DNA from: Hofstenia miamia
Taxonomy: Eukaryota; Xenacoelomorpha; Acoela
Reading direction: 5' to 3'
DNA: 64,000 bases
Assembly (NCBI GenBank): GCA_004352715.1
Contig: SCFE01000005.1
Span: 2,449,523 to 2,513,522, forward strand
Positions 32,172 to 44,143 of the stretch are shown here, in pieces. The position numbers and the translations under genes are program-made. Numbering within the stretch: position 1 is the stretch's first letter; each line of letters opens with the position of its first letter. The notes under the pieces are model-generated. The model did no database searches, had not been told where the DNA came from, and saw only the letters and a program-made list of their open reading frames with translations.

Positions 32172-33080
32172 ATACAGTAACTAAGCATGAAGAATTGACT
32201 TTAAATATGAATGGCAACACAATTTAAGAAGTAAGAGAAGCCTGGTAAAAATATATTGTTAATGATAAAATTTTAAAGAGAAATTGGTCTAGGATATGAC
32301 ACGAGATATCAGAAATTATACAAAAATTAGAGGTCATGGTATTTTATTGATGGTACATAGTCATTTTCATTTACAAATGTGTCAAATTCTAATGTTCAAA
32401 ATGTCAAATTTGAAAGCTTATGGGTAGAAATTATACTAGCGAATGAAAAAACATTAATTAAAATTATTGCAATAATCAAAGAAACTATATTTAGTTTTCT
32501 GCTAGGTCATTCTCTGATTTAACCCGAGCAATGATTGATAATAAGCCAGTAATTCTTATAAGAATTATAACTAAAATGAACTAAATATGCATAATGCAAA
32601 AATTCATGTTACAGACATTTTCAGCTTAGAAGAAAAATTCATTATTACAACAATTAAAAAATCAAAGAATTTACAAAATTTATTTAACACTGCATGCAGT
32701 ATAACATCTTAAAGCAATTTTTTGGAATAATTTTATAAATCAACATTAAAATGATTAAGAAAAATCACCAACAAATTCACTATAATTTAATACAATTTAC
32801 AGCATTCTTCATTTCGATCTAGTGATGGGGATCTAGAGATCTTGCTCGAATCATATTAGCATTGACTCGCATTAGCGCAATTGAAAATGAAAAAGTCTAA
32901 AGGGAGCAGTAGTCACATCTCTTGTATATTTTCCGCAATTTAGCAAGAAAGGCCAGCTTCCGAAAAGTCTTAATTGGGGTAGCTGAGAAGCCTCTAGTGT
33001 TTCCAAGGCACAAATATATAACCTTTAGATTCACAATTATTAAAGTGTTTTGAGTATTTGCGATCTTCAGCAATTCCTAG
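32172..33080. other. AT-rich stretch, no gene called
   Basis: No ORF or motif I can support. It separates the truncated Penelope-like element from a LINE fragment. Confidence 0.4.
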
Positions 33081-33083
33081 AAA

Positions 33084-33545
33084 CTAGTCTGCATTGGAAA
33101 TTTTTGAAATTTGCAACGGTCTACCTGTAGACCAAACAGGAATGAAAGCAAAACCAGGTTTGACAGGAGATAGGGAGGCAGAAGCTGCCATTGAGTATAC
33201 GATATCACGAAGACGATCATGCCGACCAATTCGGTCATCTTTGCTGCTGCTGAAGTAAGAGCATGGTCTCAATAAATATCCAATGTCCCATTCTGACAAG
33301 AGGGACACTTTCTTGATTCTGAATAGAGCGGGAGACCTAAACGGTAACGAGCTAGTCATTGATATTCGGAGGGATGAAGATTGAGGCTAAATCCTTTCAG
33401 AGGAATAGCAGTCAACCGCGCCTCATAAGTCTCGACAGTAAGAGAGCGCAATCTAGCTTGGTCACGAACTCCAATTGCTTGACTAAAAAATTCGTCATAA
33501 TGAACTTTGTCAATATTGCATTGAAAAAGTTTCTGGGTGCATCCT
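33084..33545 (-). pseudogene. LINE C-terminal region remnant
   Basis: Minus strand from about 33510 reads QARLRSLTVETYEARLTAIP, then FSLNLHPSEYQ, in one frame, followed after a frame change by DRIGRHDRLRDIVYSMA and ASLSPVKPG. This order resembles a region seen downstream of the reverse transcriptase in LINE proteins of cnidarians, sponges and other invertebrates: a D-x-ARL...IP..G..L.L...E(F/Y) block, then a R-H-x-x-(I/L)-R-D block. At least one frameshift makes it a pseudogene. The RT domain itself is not present next to it. Confidence 0.7.
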
Positions 33546-33559
33546 GAGGTACCTCTTCT

Positions 33560-36176
33560 GACTCGGTTATGGAAAAGAAGAGTTAATTACTGAAATCCAT
33601 AGAATTGGTAATATCTACATTGGTGAGCTGCTTAGAAGTATTCAATAAAGCAATATCAACTCACATTGATAGAAAAACCTCAACTTTAACTATGAGATTA
33701 CAGATATTTCGAATTATAAAAATTTCATTACAAATTTCTTCATTTCTGATCACCTAACTACTTGTACAATATATGTTAATACGAAAGTAAGTGGAAAAAA
33801 TAACTTACTACAAGAATTATCATTATCTGTACCTCTACAACAAAGAAAGGAAGATATTAAATTACTACTTAATAATTTATCGTACTTCTTTAATTAAACA
33901 AGTATTCAAATTTTATGTAATAAGTAAATCAGAAATATCCATATAGTAAATGTATAAAAAATTATATAAATACGGTGCAAAATTGAAAAGTATGTAAAAT
34001 TTCTTTAAGAACAACTGTCGGATTTGAATTATTTACCGAAACAGACCTCTTCGTTCTTGATTTTGAATATTATGTTATCGAATTTGTATGCTTTTTGTCG
34101 AATCTGAACCAGTCACTGTCGAAATATAGGTATTTTATATCTAAATACTGTAGCAAAGTATTTATAAAAAACTTAGTTAATACATTATAACAGCAACTTT
34201 CGCAATTATCTAGTCTCACTTACAATTAAACGTCAAAATATTTGCTATGAAATTACAAAGACTACGGCCCAAGGCGATGTTAGCTGGCTAAACCCTTTAT
34301 ACAAATTAAACCACATATCCTTGCTCAACTTGGAAGGGCTTTAAGCCAGATGCATAAATGGTATCGAGGTGTTTAAAATTTTCACGGTTTTCAGTAATGA
34401 AAATTATAAAGCTTTTCAACTTGCCAACGAAATCACACAGAGCTCTAAAATTGAATATAACACAGAAATGGAAAAAATTTTTCAGACATTGTTTACTTTG
34501 GTTTAACAAAATAATTAGGTTGAAACAATAGATTCAATAATAAAATGAAATTTAATGAGGAAATTACCAACTAATTTTCTGATAGTTCATTTAAGATAAG
34601 TAACATTAAAAAGATCATTTAATCACATAAAAATAACAAACTAATAAATTTATAAAATGCATTAATTGAATTACAAAAATAACATTTAAAAGCAGTGAAT
34701 TGAATAAAAATTCATAATTTCATTTCTAAGGATCTTGGCACTTGGGAGACAACATTACCTCTGAAATAAACTTTTTCTACTCTAAAATACAACGTATAAC
34801 AAATTAGAATTACCAAGTGTAAACATTCTCAGTAAAGTGAAGCAAAAACTGTTTTAAGAATACTCTATTAAATGCTATACATATAATTGACATAAAAAAA
34901 TTAAAATCACAAAAACATTACTTGAGCAGCTCAAACTAGCGTACGCATTTACACCTTTGGTAAAAACGCGCGATAATTTAATAGTTGTAACAATTGTTAC
35001 GCCGATACACCTGCAATTTAATAATTAAATTTTCTTTTCTTTAAATATACAGTCAATGTGCAAAAGTATGGGGCAGGTTATCTTAGTTCAACAATAGGTT
35101 TAATGGAAAGAAGCTGCTTTTTTGCGAATCATTAATCTTTCCTAGAAAGGTCAAAATGGCATCTTCAAATCTATTGACCGATACTGTATATCAGCATGGA
35201 GTGAAATGTTCTTTGATTTTTGAAAAAAAGGGTTCTAAAAAGTTGCCTCTACTTCGAAACCAAACTTTTTAATGTTTTAAGTAGTTGCCATCTTAATTAA
35301 GCTGGCTACCACCCTATTTTCCCTTGCAAGGGGCAAAACTGCAAATTCCTCAAATATCTTCAATTGTATACTTATGGCCACATAATTAAAAACTAAAAAA
35401 ATTCGAATAAAATCTCCCAGGTGTTCTTCAAAGTTAGAGATTTTAGTGCCGTAGATGAATTAAAGAAAAAAAGACGAGACAATTTTCTACCATGTGGTGG
35501 CAAAACCGCGTGTGAGGTTCTTCTAAGAGACAATATTTCGCAACCTATTGAAATGAACAAAAAGGTTGTTTCTAATCCCTGTACTATTTGATTCCATAGT
35601 GTCCATTCCCCAATTCAATTTGATTTCGAGTGGACAAAGTATTTTAAACAAATTGAAATTACATTGATTGCTTTTTGCAATGAAAAGTTAATATTTTTGC
35701 ATTTAACCAATTTCAACTGTCTACGCAAGACATACAATGTAAATGATGTGCAATTGAGTGTAAAACTTATCCGAAAGTTATTATTCATACCCAAGAAGTC
35801 ATCATATTTCATTAGGGTACATAGATGCAAAGCAATTCGCGAACATCTACAAGGTGGTCAAAAAGTCAGGCAAAATTTTAAAGAAAAAAACGATATGATT
35901 TATTATAATATATTAGTTGTTGAACTACTACAAGAACAGTTAAAAAACCGATATTTATATATTTATATTTTTTTCATGAATAACGACCATTGCATTGCTC
36001 TTTGGGGATGGTTGACCACCTTGTAGATAGAGATACAGTTATTTGGAAATTTTACCAGAAAGCATATTACTATTAATTGACTATTTCAAGATTTGCTATA
36101 TGATTTTGAATATGTTAAGTGCATACGCTGTAATTAAATGATTGAAAAATTATTTTCAAATTTTTGGAAAATATAA
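33560..36176. other. AT-rich stretch with a Tc1-like end
   Basis: A motif at 35049-35077 (CAGTCAATGTGCAAAAGTAT, then GGGGCAG) resembles a Tc1/mariner terminal repeat and may mark the left end of the element whose transposase remnants lie at 36890-37320; no matching right end was found. The 120-codon ORF at 35664-36026 and its antisense partner have no recognisable motif. Confidence 0.4.
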
Positions 36177-36885
36177 ATGGAAACAGAGATCTTCTATTTT
36201 CATCTATCGATGACAGAGGAACTCGTTCAAGTTTTCTCGCAGCGAAGATACATAATGAAGACTACATTCAATAATACGCGAAGAAAGTACAAACTCAACA
36301 ACTTAATCACAATGAAATGGTACGTTAAGGATTTCTGGTTAACATCAGATATGAAATGCGCAATAACACAATCACAATTGATTAATTCATTCAAACAAAG
36401 AATTCGCATGTGTCGTCAAAATTTCTTAGATTAAATCCCCATAAAAAGTACTAAATCATTAACTAATCGCTTTAAAAATTATGGAGTTTATATAAAATTT
36501 ATTAAACAGTAAAAAACCAGCCTGTATATATCGCTTAATGGATTGAGCATAAAAACCTCATTAATTTTGGTGAGAAACAGTGAAAACCCGCTATATTTTA
36601 TGAAATTTATAGATCCTGAGCTTTGCACACATCTATTGATGAACATAATGTTGCAAATATATGCTGAATGTATTGCCATGGCTAGGTATTGGAAAACTCC
36701 AACGTTGGAGGTCGAAAGCCTATGGGAGAAACAACTAACAGCATTGAGGCGTGCTGTCAACAATTGCACGAGGAAGATTTTGACATAAGAAAGGTTTTCA
36801 GGTGAATGTGTCTTTGGTTTGGAAAGCAGAATCATTCAACATAACATTTATTGTTACACAGTGGTAAATCCTGAAGTTAGAGACT
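36177..36885 (+). other. Unidentified ORF pieces left of a mariner remnant
   Basis: ORFs 36177-36434 (85 codons) and 36543-36788 (81 codons, containing ARYWKTPTLEVESLWEK) may be decayed parts of a DNA transposon, since they run into mariner-type sequence. I do not recognise a specific domain. Confidence 0.3.
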
Positions 36886-36889
36886 ACAT

Positions 36890-37320
36890 GGGTGTGCATT
36901 GGACACTGGAGTAGTTTGTTAAGAAACCATGAACAGCCAATGACATTTTCAAGGACTGAGAAAGTTTTTCAAGCATTCACTAGAAATCGAGAGTGGTGGT
37001 TGCAGCATTACAGAGATACTTATCATTATGTCTCTAATTCAAGAGCTATTCTTGATTATTGTCTCAAAGACAGTTGGTTTCCAGACAAAGCAAAAATTGA
37101 ATGGCCGCCTTGAAGTCTTAACTTAACAGCATCTGATTTCTGGTTCTGGTCATGCCTAAGAAGCCAAGTATACAACATTCCGGGACTTTGTTAATTTAAG
37201 AAGGAAATTAGCAAGAAATATCACAAATTCCGTTTAATATGTATCGAAGAGCGATTAATGATTTCAGAAAGCGAATTGGCGAATGTATGCAGGCTACTGA
37301 TAGTTCATTTCAATATTAAA
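36890..37320 (+). pseudogene. Tc1/mariner transposase C-terminal remnant
   Basis: After several stops, one frame near 37090 gives KIEWPP, a stop, SLNLTASDFWFWSCL and RSQVYN. This matches the W-P-P-x-S-P-D-L-x-P-x-D-F-x-x-W block around the last catalytic Asp. It is followed near 37270 by FRKRIGECMQATDSSFQY, the usual C-terminal helix. Stops replace conserved residues, so it is dead. Confidence 0.7.
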
Positions 37321-37546
37321 TATTGTCTTATTGTGTATTAAATATATAATAAGAAGAAAGTTATGTAATAAAATATATTTAATACACAATTTGTCATGTA
37401 TGTAAATAATAATTTAATAAAACTTTGTCAACAATAAAATAAAATTAATCATAGAACTGCAACAGTGTGATGCTAATGATATGAATTTGCAGCATGAAAT
37501 AAAATAATTTTATCTAAAGTCCTATGATTATGTCAGATGCTTTGCA

Positions 37547-38040
37547 ATGGATCCTAGTGAAGCGTTTGATCATGTTATCACTCATCAGATAAAAGAAAGT
37601 CTGAAAATCAAGAATAATAATTCTTATGCTATCATTTTAATACATGGTTTTCTTTCGCAAAGCAGCGAATTTGTTAACTACCGTGGACAATTTTCCAATA
37701 AAACAACCAATTGTAGATTGCCACAAGGCGCGATATTTGAGCCTATTTTATTTAATTTAGTATACGATTCCCTTATAGTTAAAGTTGAGAATGATCGACT
37801 AATAAAATATGAAGATGATGCTGCGAGCATGGTAGTTGGATAGAATAATTCTGATGACGTTGTCATTATTTTGCAGCTACTACTTGACTGGTGTGTTGCG
37901 CATAATCTTTTTGACAATAACAAAAAATCACTTGAGATGTGACTATCACTTAAAAAAGGAACATCAATTGCTTTGCCCGGTTCATGCAATTGAACAGGGA
38001 GACAACATCAAACTTCCTTCGGTTTTGACAAGCACATTTT
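37547..38040 (+). pseudogene. LINE reverse transcriptase fragment
   Basis: The 98-codon ORF reads DPSEAFDHVITHQI (first RT Asp block), LPQGAIFEPILFNLVYDSL (the PQG..x-P-L-F block) and IKYEDDAASMV, in which the Y-x-D-D box has Glu in the variable position. After a stop the frame continues DDVVIILQLLLDWCVAHNL, the helix after the catalytic loop. Only the central palm is left. Positions 37777-38706 are duplicated exactly at 44144-45073. Confidence 0.75.
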
Positions 38041-38706
38041 AGCAATTTTCAAGATTTTCAAAAATTAATTTGTTAAAACGCCTATCTGGGGTCTACCGAA
38101 ATCACTACACACTGAATATCCTCTATAATACATTTTACTGAGTGTTATATATTGTAGCACAGTATTGAGTAGAATACCCAAAATTCATTTTAAACTCTTG
38201 GTGAGAGCTTTCAGCAAGGCAAAACGTAACAATATGATAGATACCGAGCTGGAATTACTCCATCTGCTTTCTGAGCAGACAAAAATTTGTAAATCTATAT
38301 GAAGATTGGGTGTATTTGCCCTGTTGTTTAAATTAACTTTAACTTTAATACCCTACCATGCAATGCCCATGCTTTTTCATATCATATTGATTCATAGTAG
38401 GTTTTGGTAACGTTGTACATTATACGATTTTAAAGCCATTTGGATTTTTTCTATTTCAATGAATATTCACATGAGAAATATCACTTTCTTCTTACAATAG
38501 ATTCTAAATAATAAAATATCGTTAACTAAACAAATATGCGCAAAGTCTTGCACTAGGGCAAACAAATATACAGTGGAACACTAGTGCAAGTCCATGCTGT
38601 ATAATTCCAATGGAATGTGAACTAGGGTAAAGTTCAATCACACATACTGTCTTAAGAAGCGTATCAATTTATTTTTTCAGTCAATTTTTACATTGTCCAA
38701 TTTTAA
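37777..38706. repeat. 930-bp duplicated segment, copy A
   Basis: Matches 44144-45073 with a constant offset of 6,367 bases and no indel that I could see. Copy B begins exactly at the edge of a 1,000-N gap. Either this is a recent duplication or an assembly duplication of the same locus. Confidence 0.92.
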
Positions 38707-38766
38707 AAAAAATGCAAACTAAATTAGGCCACATAAATGACACAAAAACTAATAAAAGTACATCCA

Positions 38767-38930
38767 TGACGTCAGTAAAACACCAGCGCCAATATCCACG
38801 GCGTCTCAGGTCAAAGGCCAACCCTCTCGACCAATCAGAAAGAAGTGGGAAGGGCTGGACTCCACCTCTCGACCAATCAGAAAAAAGTGGGAAGGGGTGG
38901 ACTCGGTTATATACTACTCACAATTACATC
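38767..38930 (+). promoter_or_regulatory. Promoter-like cluster: CRE, CCAAT boxes in a 42-bp minisatellite, TATA
   Basis: TGACGTCA (38767-38774) is a palindromic CRE/ATF site. Two 42-bp units start at 38824 and 38866, each with CGACCAATCAG, a good CCAAT box on the plus strand. GGTTATATACTACTC follows at about 38907, resembling a TATA box. A similar unit plus TATATACTACT, inverted, is found at 29041-29134. The arrangement suggests a mobile promoter or the terminal region of a repeat family. No clear transcript follows on the right, so function is inferred only. Confidence 0.4.
38824..38907 (+). repeat. 42-bp CCAAT minisatellite, two units
   Basis: Unit starts at 38824 and 38866 are exactly 42 bp apart, with two differences between units in the parts I compared. 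Same family as 29055-29134 on the other strand. Confidence 0.9.
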
Positions 38931-39187
38931 ATATACATGCCTGCCAGGGTTAAAGGTCAACTTGTGGAACGGGCTTCACTCAGTTTATTACTACTCACAA
39001 GAACGTTTATTATAAGATAAAAAATTATTTAGGAATTTGCATCAATGGCATATGTTGAACATTTTTATCAAGCTTGCATATTTTGAATAATAAATTGGCG
39101 CTAATATGGAAAATTTCTTTAGTGTTGCTCTAGTCTGTTACCTTTTGATGTTAAACATTGTTCTTATGGACCAACTAAATATTCTGC

Positions 39188-39545
39188 TTATACGTTCTTT
39201 CTCAGACTGATGCTGTTCAATAAAGTGCACACATATTTGTAATCACTCATTATTAATGCATCATTTACTGCTTTGCTTTCGACAATTCTTTTTAGTTGCT
39301 TTAGATAGCAAATTCCTCTTGCCATTTTTTTAATCTTAGCATCAACAAAAGACTTAAAAGTAAAGAAACGATCAATTTTAACGCCCAAATATGTAACTGT
39401 ATCTGAATGGAAAATTGGGTCGGTTTCATTTGATATGTTTATTTTTAATTTGGCTGTTATGTTAGAGATATTCTTTGGGCTGAATATTATAAATTGAGTT
39501 TTGTTTACATTGATTGTTAGAATACAAGAATCTAAGCTCTCAAAG
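39188..39545 (-). pseudogene. LINE reverse transcriptase thumb fragment, minus strand
   Basis: Reading leftward from about 39540: LTINVNKTQFIIFSPK, then TVTYLGVKIDRFFTF, AKIKKMARGICYLKQL and NDALIMS. This is the segment from the primer-grip (N-x-x-KT) through the YLGV thumb of LINE reverse transcriptases. It is broken at both ends. Confidence 0.78.
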
Positions 39546-39559
39546 AAGAAAAGGGGAAT

Positions 39560-40800
39560 TTATTAACAAACTTATAGATAAGACTCTTTTATCTAATTAT
39601 TTAATTAATCGAAACTCAATGAAACATATTCAAATTGGATTGAAAGCAAAAAAGGTGTTCCACAAGGAACAATTTTAGGACCCTTGCTTTTTAACATATA
39701 TATTAATTACGTAAGCAATTATACCAATTGTCATGTTATTCAATACGCTGATGACACGTATTTATCTTATTCTAATAAATCGATTGAAAATGTAATCAAA
39801 ATAATTGAAGACAATTGTACTAAAGTATCTCACTATTTTGCCTCACTAAAATTGCGTGTTAATCCAACCAAAACTCAATTTTGTATTATAAAAGCAAAGA
39901 CTAATTCAAAAAATTGTTTTCAGCATAGATTAAATATTAATGACACCCAAATAGATCAAGTAGACAATTTTAATTACTTGGGAATTCCATTTGATTCATT
40001 ACTTACTTTTCAAAAGCAATTTAATATCATCATTATATGAATGTCTATTTCAATTAAAGCTTTCAGCAACATGTCTTAGCAGCTACCTACAAAAACTAAA
40101 ATTCAATTGATACATGCTATAGTCTTAAGTCATTTTTATTATGGCAATGTACTTTATACGGATGTGAATGTGAATTTCTTTAAGAAAATTAATACACAGT
40201 TGAAATGGTCAATGAAGCTGGCAACAAACAATTATTCTATAATTAATAATGATGAATGCAAAACATCGAGTAAAAACTTCATAAATCCTCAATGCCTAAT
40301 TCATATAAATGTATTAATAATATTTTTATAGGCTTGTAAGCAATATTAACCCATTCAATAAGATAAATTGTCCTAATCTTGGTAAAGTGGCACGCCTAAA
40401 CACACGTACTCAAAATATGAAACCAATTCTTTGTAAAAAGAGAATTACGAAAAACGCATTCATTAATCCCTCTATAAAACTGTGGAATGATCTACCTAGA
40501 GAATTAAACTATTGAAGCCATTGAAGATATTTTAAAAAGGTGTCAAGCGATATTTCTGTAATTCTAGAAAAGAAATAATTGATTTCAAATTGAGGGGTTT
40601 TAAATTTTGTAATCCAGAATATTCAACTAACAGAAAGTAAAATGCCACAGTGCAAGAGAGCAATATTTTACTTTGTAATGTTTTTTGTTGTGGATTTTTG
40701 ACGCTTTCAGGGTTGCTATCAGTATCAGTATATGATATATTCCTAACGTAACCTCTGAATAAAGAAAGTTTTATTGCATTTTTTGAACTTGAAATTTAGT
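39560..40800 (+). pseudogene. LINE reverse transcriptase fragment with 3' end, plus strand
   Basis: From about 39640: KKGVPQGTILGPLLFNIYIN, then VIQYADDTYLSYSN with the intact Y-A-D-D box, LRVNPTKTQF and FNYLGIPFDSLLTF. After stops and frame changes come HAIVLSHFYYGN and, near 40380-40500, LGKVARLNTRTQNMKPI and IKLWNDLPREL, the common C-terminal tail of CR1/Jockey-like RTs. An AATAAA at about 40760 is followed by TTTTATTGCATTTTTT. It is frameshifted and 5' truncated. It lies head-to-head with the fragment at 39188-39545. Confidence 0.82.
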
Positions 40801-41969
40801 TGAGAGTTAGATGTCATATGAAGCCATCGGTCAGCTCAGAAATTTACAAACATGAATCATGGATCATGGGTGAAATCATGTGACCAATGTCCAACTCTAG
40901 TCTCAACCGTCATCTAAGTGGGTGAAATGCACTGCCCTACTTGTTTTTCTAACTGAATCTTTGACCACTTAGAAATTTTGATTTTTCTACTCTACATTGA
41001 GTGTGTCATAAAGTATTTAATGATTTTGTAGTGTCAAACTTTTAAAGCCTTAAATCAGGCAACTTTCATTTGCAATGCATTATCCACGAAACTACATTAC
41101 GCTAAAATGAAAATTGTTTTAGAGCATATAATCTGGCTGTGTAATTTATAAACCAATATAAGGCTGGGTAGTTTAAATTTGTGTGTGAATATCTAATATA
41201 TACATTCAGAATATCACAGAGTGAAATGGCAATTAAATAGCAGAAAGACTTTAGATATCAAACGGGAATTTTTGCCGGTACTAAATATATTTTTCAGTTT
41301 CCAGATTGCTCTTTAAGCTTCATATTTTGTTCTAAAAGTTTGAACTTTTTCATCGTAGTTATATATATTTTATGTTTTCATCATCATAGTTTACTAGGTT
41401 TACAAAAATTTTATTAAATAGTATGCATATTTGCAGTATCGTAAATTGCTTCGCCATTGCAGTGAATTTCATTTACAGCAGTAAAGCCTTTGCTTTTTGT
41501 GTTAAGAATAAATTCCAAATATCAACATCAGTTTGAAAGGAAAACTATATCTGGGGCCTCTATTGGATCACAACATTTCGTATTTATAATGTTATATTAA
41601 ACAAAAGATTCATAAATGATGCTTAGAAATTGATACAATGGCTGAAATAGCGTGCAGTGAACCTCATCCAGCTTACGCTGTGCTTATCAATGTGCTCAAT
41701 ATAAAGAAATTTTTAGTGAGAACAATTCCTGAGATTAACATACAATTATGAAGACTAGAATATAGAATGCAAAATTTTTTGTAGTGTTAATTGGGATGAC
41801 TTTTAAGCAAAGAACAAGATTTTATAGCCTTGCCATGCTCTGAGGTAGGAATTGGAACTTAGAGATCCAACACAGAACTTTTGAATATGATTACTCCCAT
41901 AATTGAAACAAGTAATTATTGATAAGAATATAATTAATAGCCAAATTAAATTAGTAATAAAAAAACCAT
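40801..41969. other. Spacer, no gene called
   Basis: AT-rich, no ORF with a motif. Ends at a MITE. Confidence 0.4.
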
Positions 41970-42269
41970 AGATGGATGCGGGTGTAATTTTTTATAACCG
42001 CATTGCACCACACCCGCAACACACTCGCTATTTTCAAGCAATTAAGCCAAAAAATGTCAATCACCGAATAACTTTCTATTAATTTTGTTTAATAGAGTAA
42101 ATTATGTCAAATATATTATATTACTTAGATTTCGTAGTATAATTAATATTGTATTAGTTTAGTATTACACATGTAACAAAATAAAAATGTTTACCCGCAC
42201 CGCACCACACCGCAACCCACGTGGCATTTGAGACTTAGTACCCGCACTGCACCGCACCCGCGTCCATCT
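41970..42269. mobile_element. MITE, ~300 bp, with GC-rich CCGCACCGCACC ends
   Basis: The left end AGATGGATGCGGGTG is matched in reverse complement by the right end CACCCGCGTCCATCT (one mismatch over 15 bases). Inside both ends there are repeated ACCCGCAC and ACCGCACC words, very different in composition from the surroundings. There is no ORF. hAT MITEs have such ends, but the target duplication is not clear. Confidence 0.7.
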
Positions 42270-42329
42270 TTGACAAGAATGTAAAAGTAAATTCGATACT
42301 ACAAAGAAGTTTATCTGAAACTACAGATT

Positions 42330-43010
42330 CTCTGAAGCAAAACGAAGTATTCATCTGATGGAGCCAAAAAGAGCATCGTCATGGCTAACTTCCTACCATT
42401 GCGAAAAAATTCGTTTCTACCTAAGCAGAGATGAATGGCCAGTAGTGCAATTAACTTTGAGGCTTCATTATCGTGAAACATAATGCAGTGAGAGACTTAG
42501 AAACTGAATTATTATTTACAGTTTGCAAGGATATTCGTTTAGAGCCTTCATTACTAGATTAATCTGAAGATGAAAAATTGAAATTAATGGAACCATCAAA
42601 GATAATGCGTGAATTGACATAGCATGCAGATCATTTTTAGCATCTTTACAATAATCTATGTTTAATGTACGGATTAGATATCCCAGTGCGCCATTATATC
42701 GAGGTAAACTAGTTGCTCAAGTTTTATCTAAGCATGAAACTTCCAAGAAAAAAACATATCAAGGTCGTATACAGAACATTGAACATGCTTCATTCACCCT
42801 TGGTATTTACTACTAATGGTGCCATGAGTGAAGAAGCTATTTGATGTTATGCATTACTTGCTGAAAAATAAAGATTAATTGTTAGTCATGGAGATGCTAT
42901 CAGTTACATTCGGAAGAGGCATTCTGTTATATTTTTAAGAACAGTATTAATTGCTCTACATGATAAAAGAATGTAGGTGTATCAAAACCTTACTCTTCTT
43001 AATGAAGTTG
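42330..43010 (+). pseudogene. LINE C-terminal region remnant
   Basis: Pieces in changing frames: GFIIVKHNAVRDLETELL with CKDIRLEPSLL near 42460-42560; SMFNVRIRYPSAPLYRGK near 42660, YQGRIQNIEHASF near 42760; PLVFTTNGAMSEEA near 42800; and AISYIRKRHSVIFLRTVLIA near 42900, shown only in part here. The order R-H-N-x-x-R-D, D/N-V-R, Y-x-x-RI-x-x-x-E-H-x-x-F, PLVF-x-x-x-G, I-R...LLR is a recurrent nuclease-like tail of LINE proteins in cnidarians, sponges and flatworms. Many stops. Confidence 0.75.
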
Positions 43011-43108
43011 ATGTACATTTGATTTAAGAATTTCACTATAAATTATTGGCCATTGTATCTGCCTATATGTGTAGTTGTTGAAAAAAAAATGAAAAATGAC
43101 ATTAGTTG

Positions 43109-43143
<35 letters not shown>

Positions 43144-44143
43144 NNNNNNNNNNNNNNNNNNNNNNNNNNNNNNNNNNNNNNNNNNNNNNNNNNNNNNNNN
43201 NNNNNNNNNNNNNNNNNNNNNNNNNNNNNNNNNNNNNNNNNNNNNNNNNNNNNNNNNNNNNNNNNNNNNNNNNNNNNNNNNNNNNNNNNNNNNNNNNNNN
43301 NNNNNNNNNNNNNNNNNNNNNNNNNNNNNNNNNNNNNNNNNNNNNNNNNNNNNNNNNNNNNNNNNNNNNNNNNNNNNNNNNNNNNNNNNNNNNNNNNNNN
43401 NNNNNNNNNNNNNNNNNNNNNNNNNNNNNNNNNNNNNNNNNNNNNNNNNNNNNNNNNNNNNNNNNNNNNNNNNNNNNNNNNNNNNNNNNNNNNNNNNNNN
43501 NNNNNNNNNNNNNNNNNNNNNNNNNNNNNNNNNNNNNNNNNNNNNNNNNNNNNNNNNNNNNNNNNNNNNNNNNNNNNNNNNNNNNNNNNNNNNNNNNNNN
43601 NNNNNNNNNNNNNNNNNNNNNNNNNNNNNNNNNNNNNNNNNNNNNNNNNNNNNNNNNNNNNNNNNNNNNNNNNNNNNNNNNNNNNNNNNNNNNNNNNNNN
43701 NNNNNNNNNNNNNNNNNNNNNNNNNNNNNNNNNNNNNNNNNNNNNNNNNNNNNNNNNNNNNNNNNNNNNNNNNNNNNNNNNNNNNNNNNNNNNNNNNNNN
43801 NNNNNNNNNNNNNNNNNNNNNNNNNNNNNNNNNNNNNNNNNNNNNNNNNNNNNNNNNNNNNNNNNNNNNNNNNNNNNNNNNNNNNNNNNNNNNNNNNNNN
43901 NNNNNNNNNNNNNNNNNNNNNNNNNNNNNNNNNNNNNNNNNNNNNNNNNNNNNNNNNNNNNNNNNNNNNNNNNNNNNNNNNNNNNNNNNNNNNNNNNNNN
44001 NNNNNNNNNNNNNNNNNNNNNNNNNNNNNNNNNNNNNNNNNNNNNNNNNNNNNNNNNNNNNNNNNNNNNNNNNNNNNNNNNNNNNNNNNNNNNNNNNNNN
44101 NNNNNNNNNNNNNNNNNNNNNNNNNNNNNNNNNNNNNNNNNNN
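43144..44143. other. Assembly gap (1,000 N)
   Basis: Left flank is an (AT)n run, right flank is the start of the 930-bp duplicate copy B. Confidence 0.99.

Noticed and set aside
32281-32350. Reading DIRNYTKIRGHG as a candidate NMNAT C-terminal exon
   Set aside because: Only the TKIR word is shared; surrounding residues do not fit and it is 25 kb away past another gene.
38712-39020. 102-codon ORF with repeated LDQSE...SGKGWTPP
   Set aside because: The protein repeat is a translation of the 42-bp minisatellite (42 is divisible by 3), not a gene signal.
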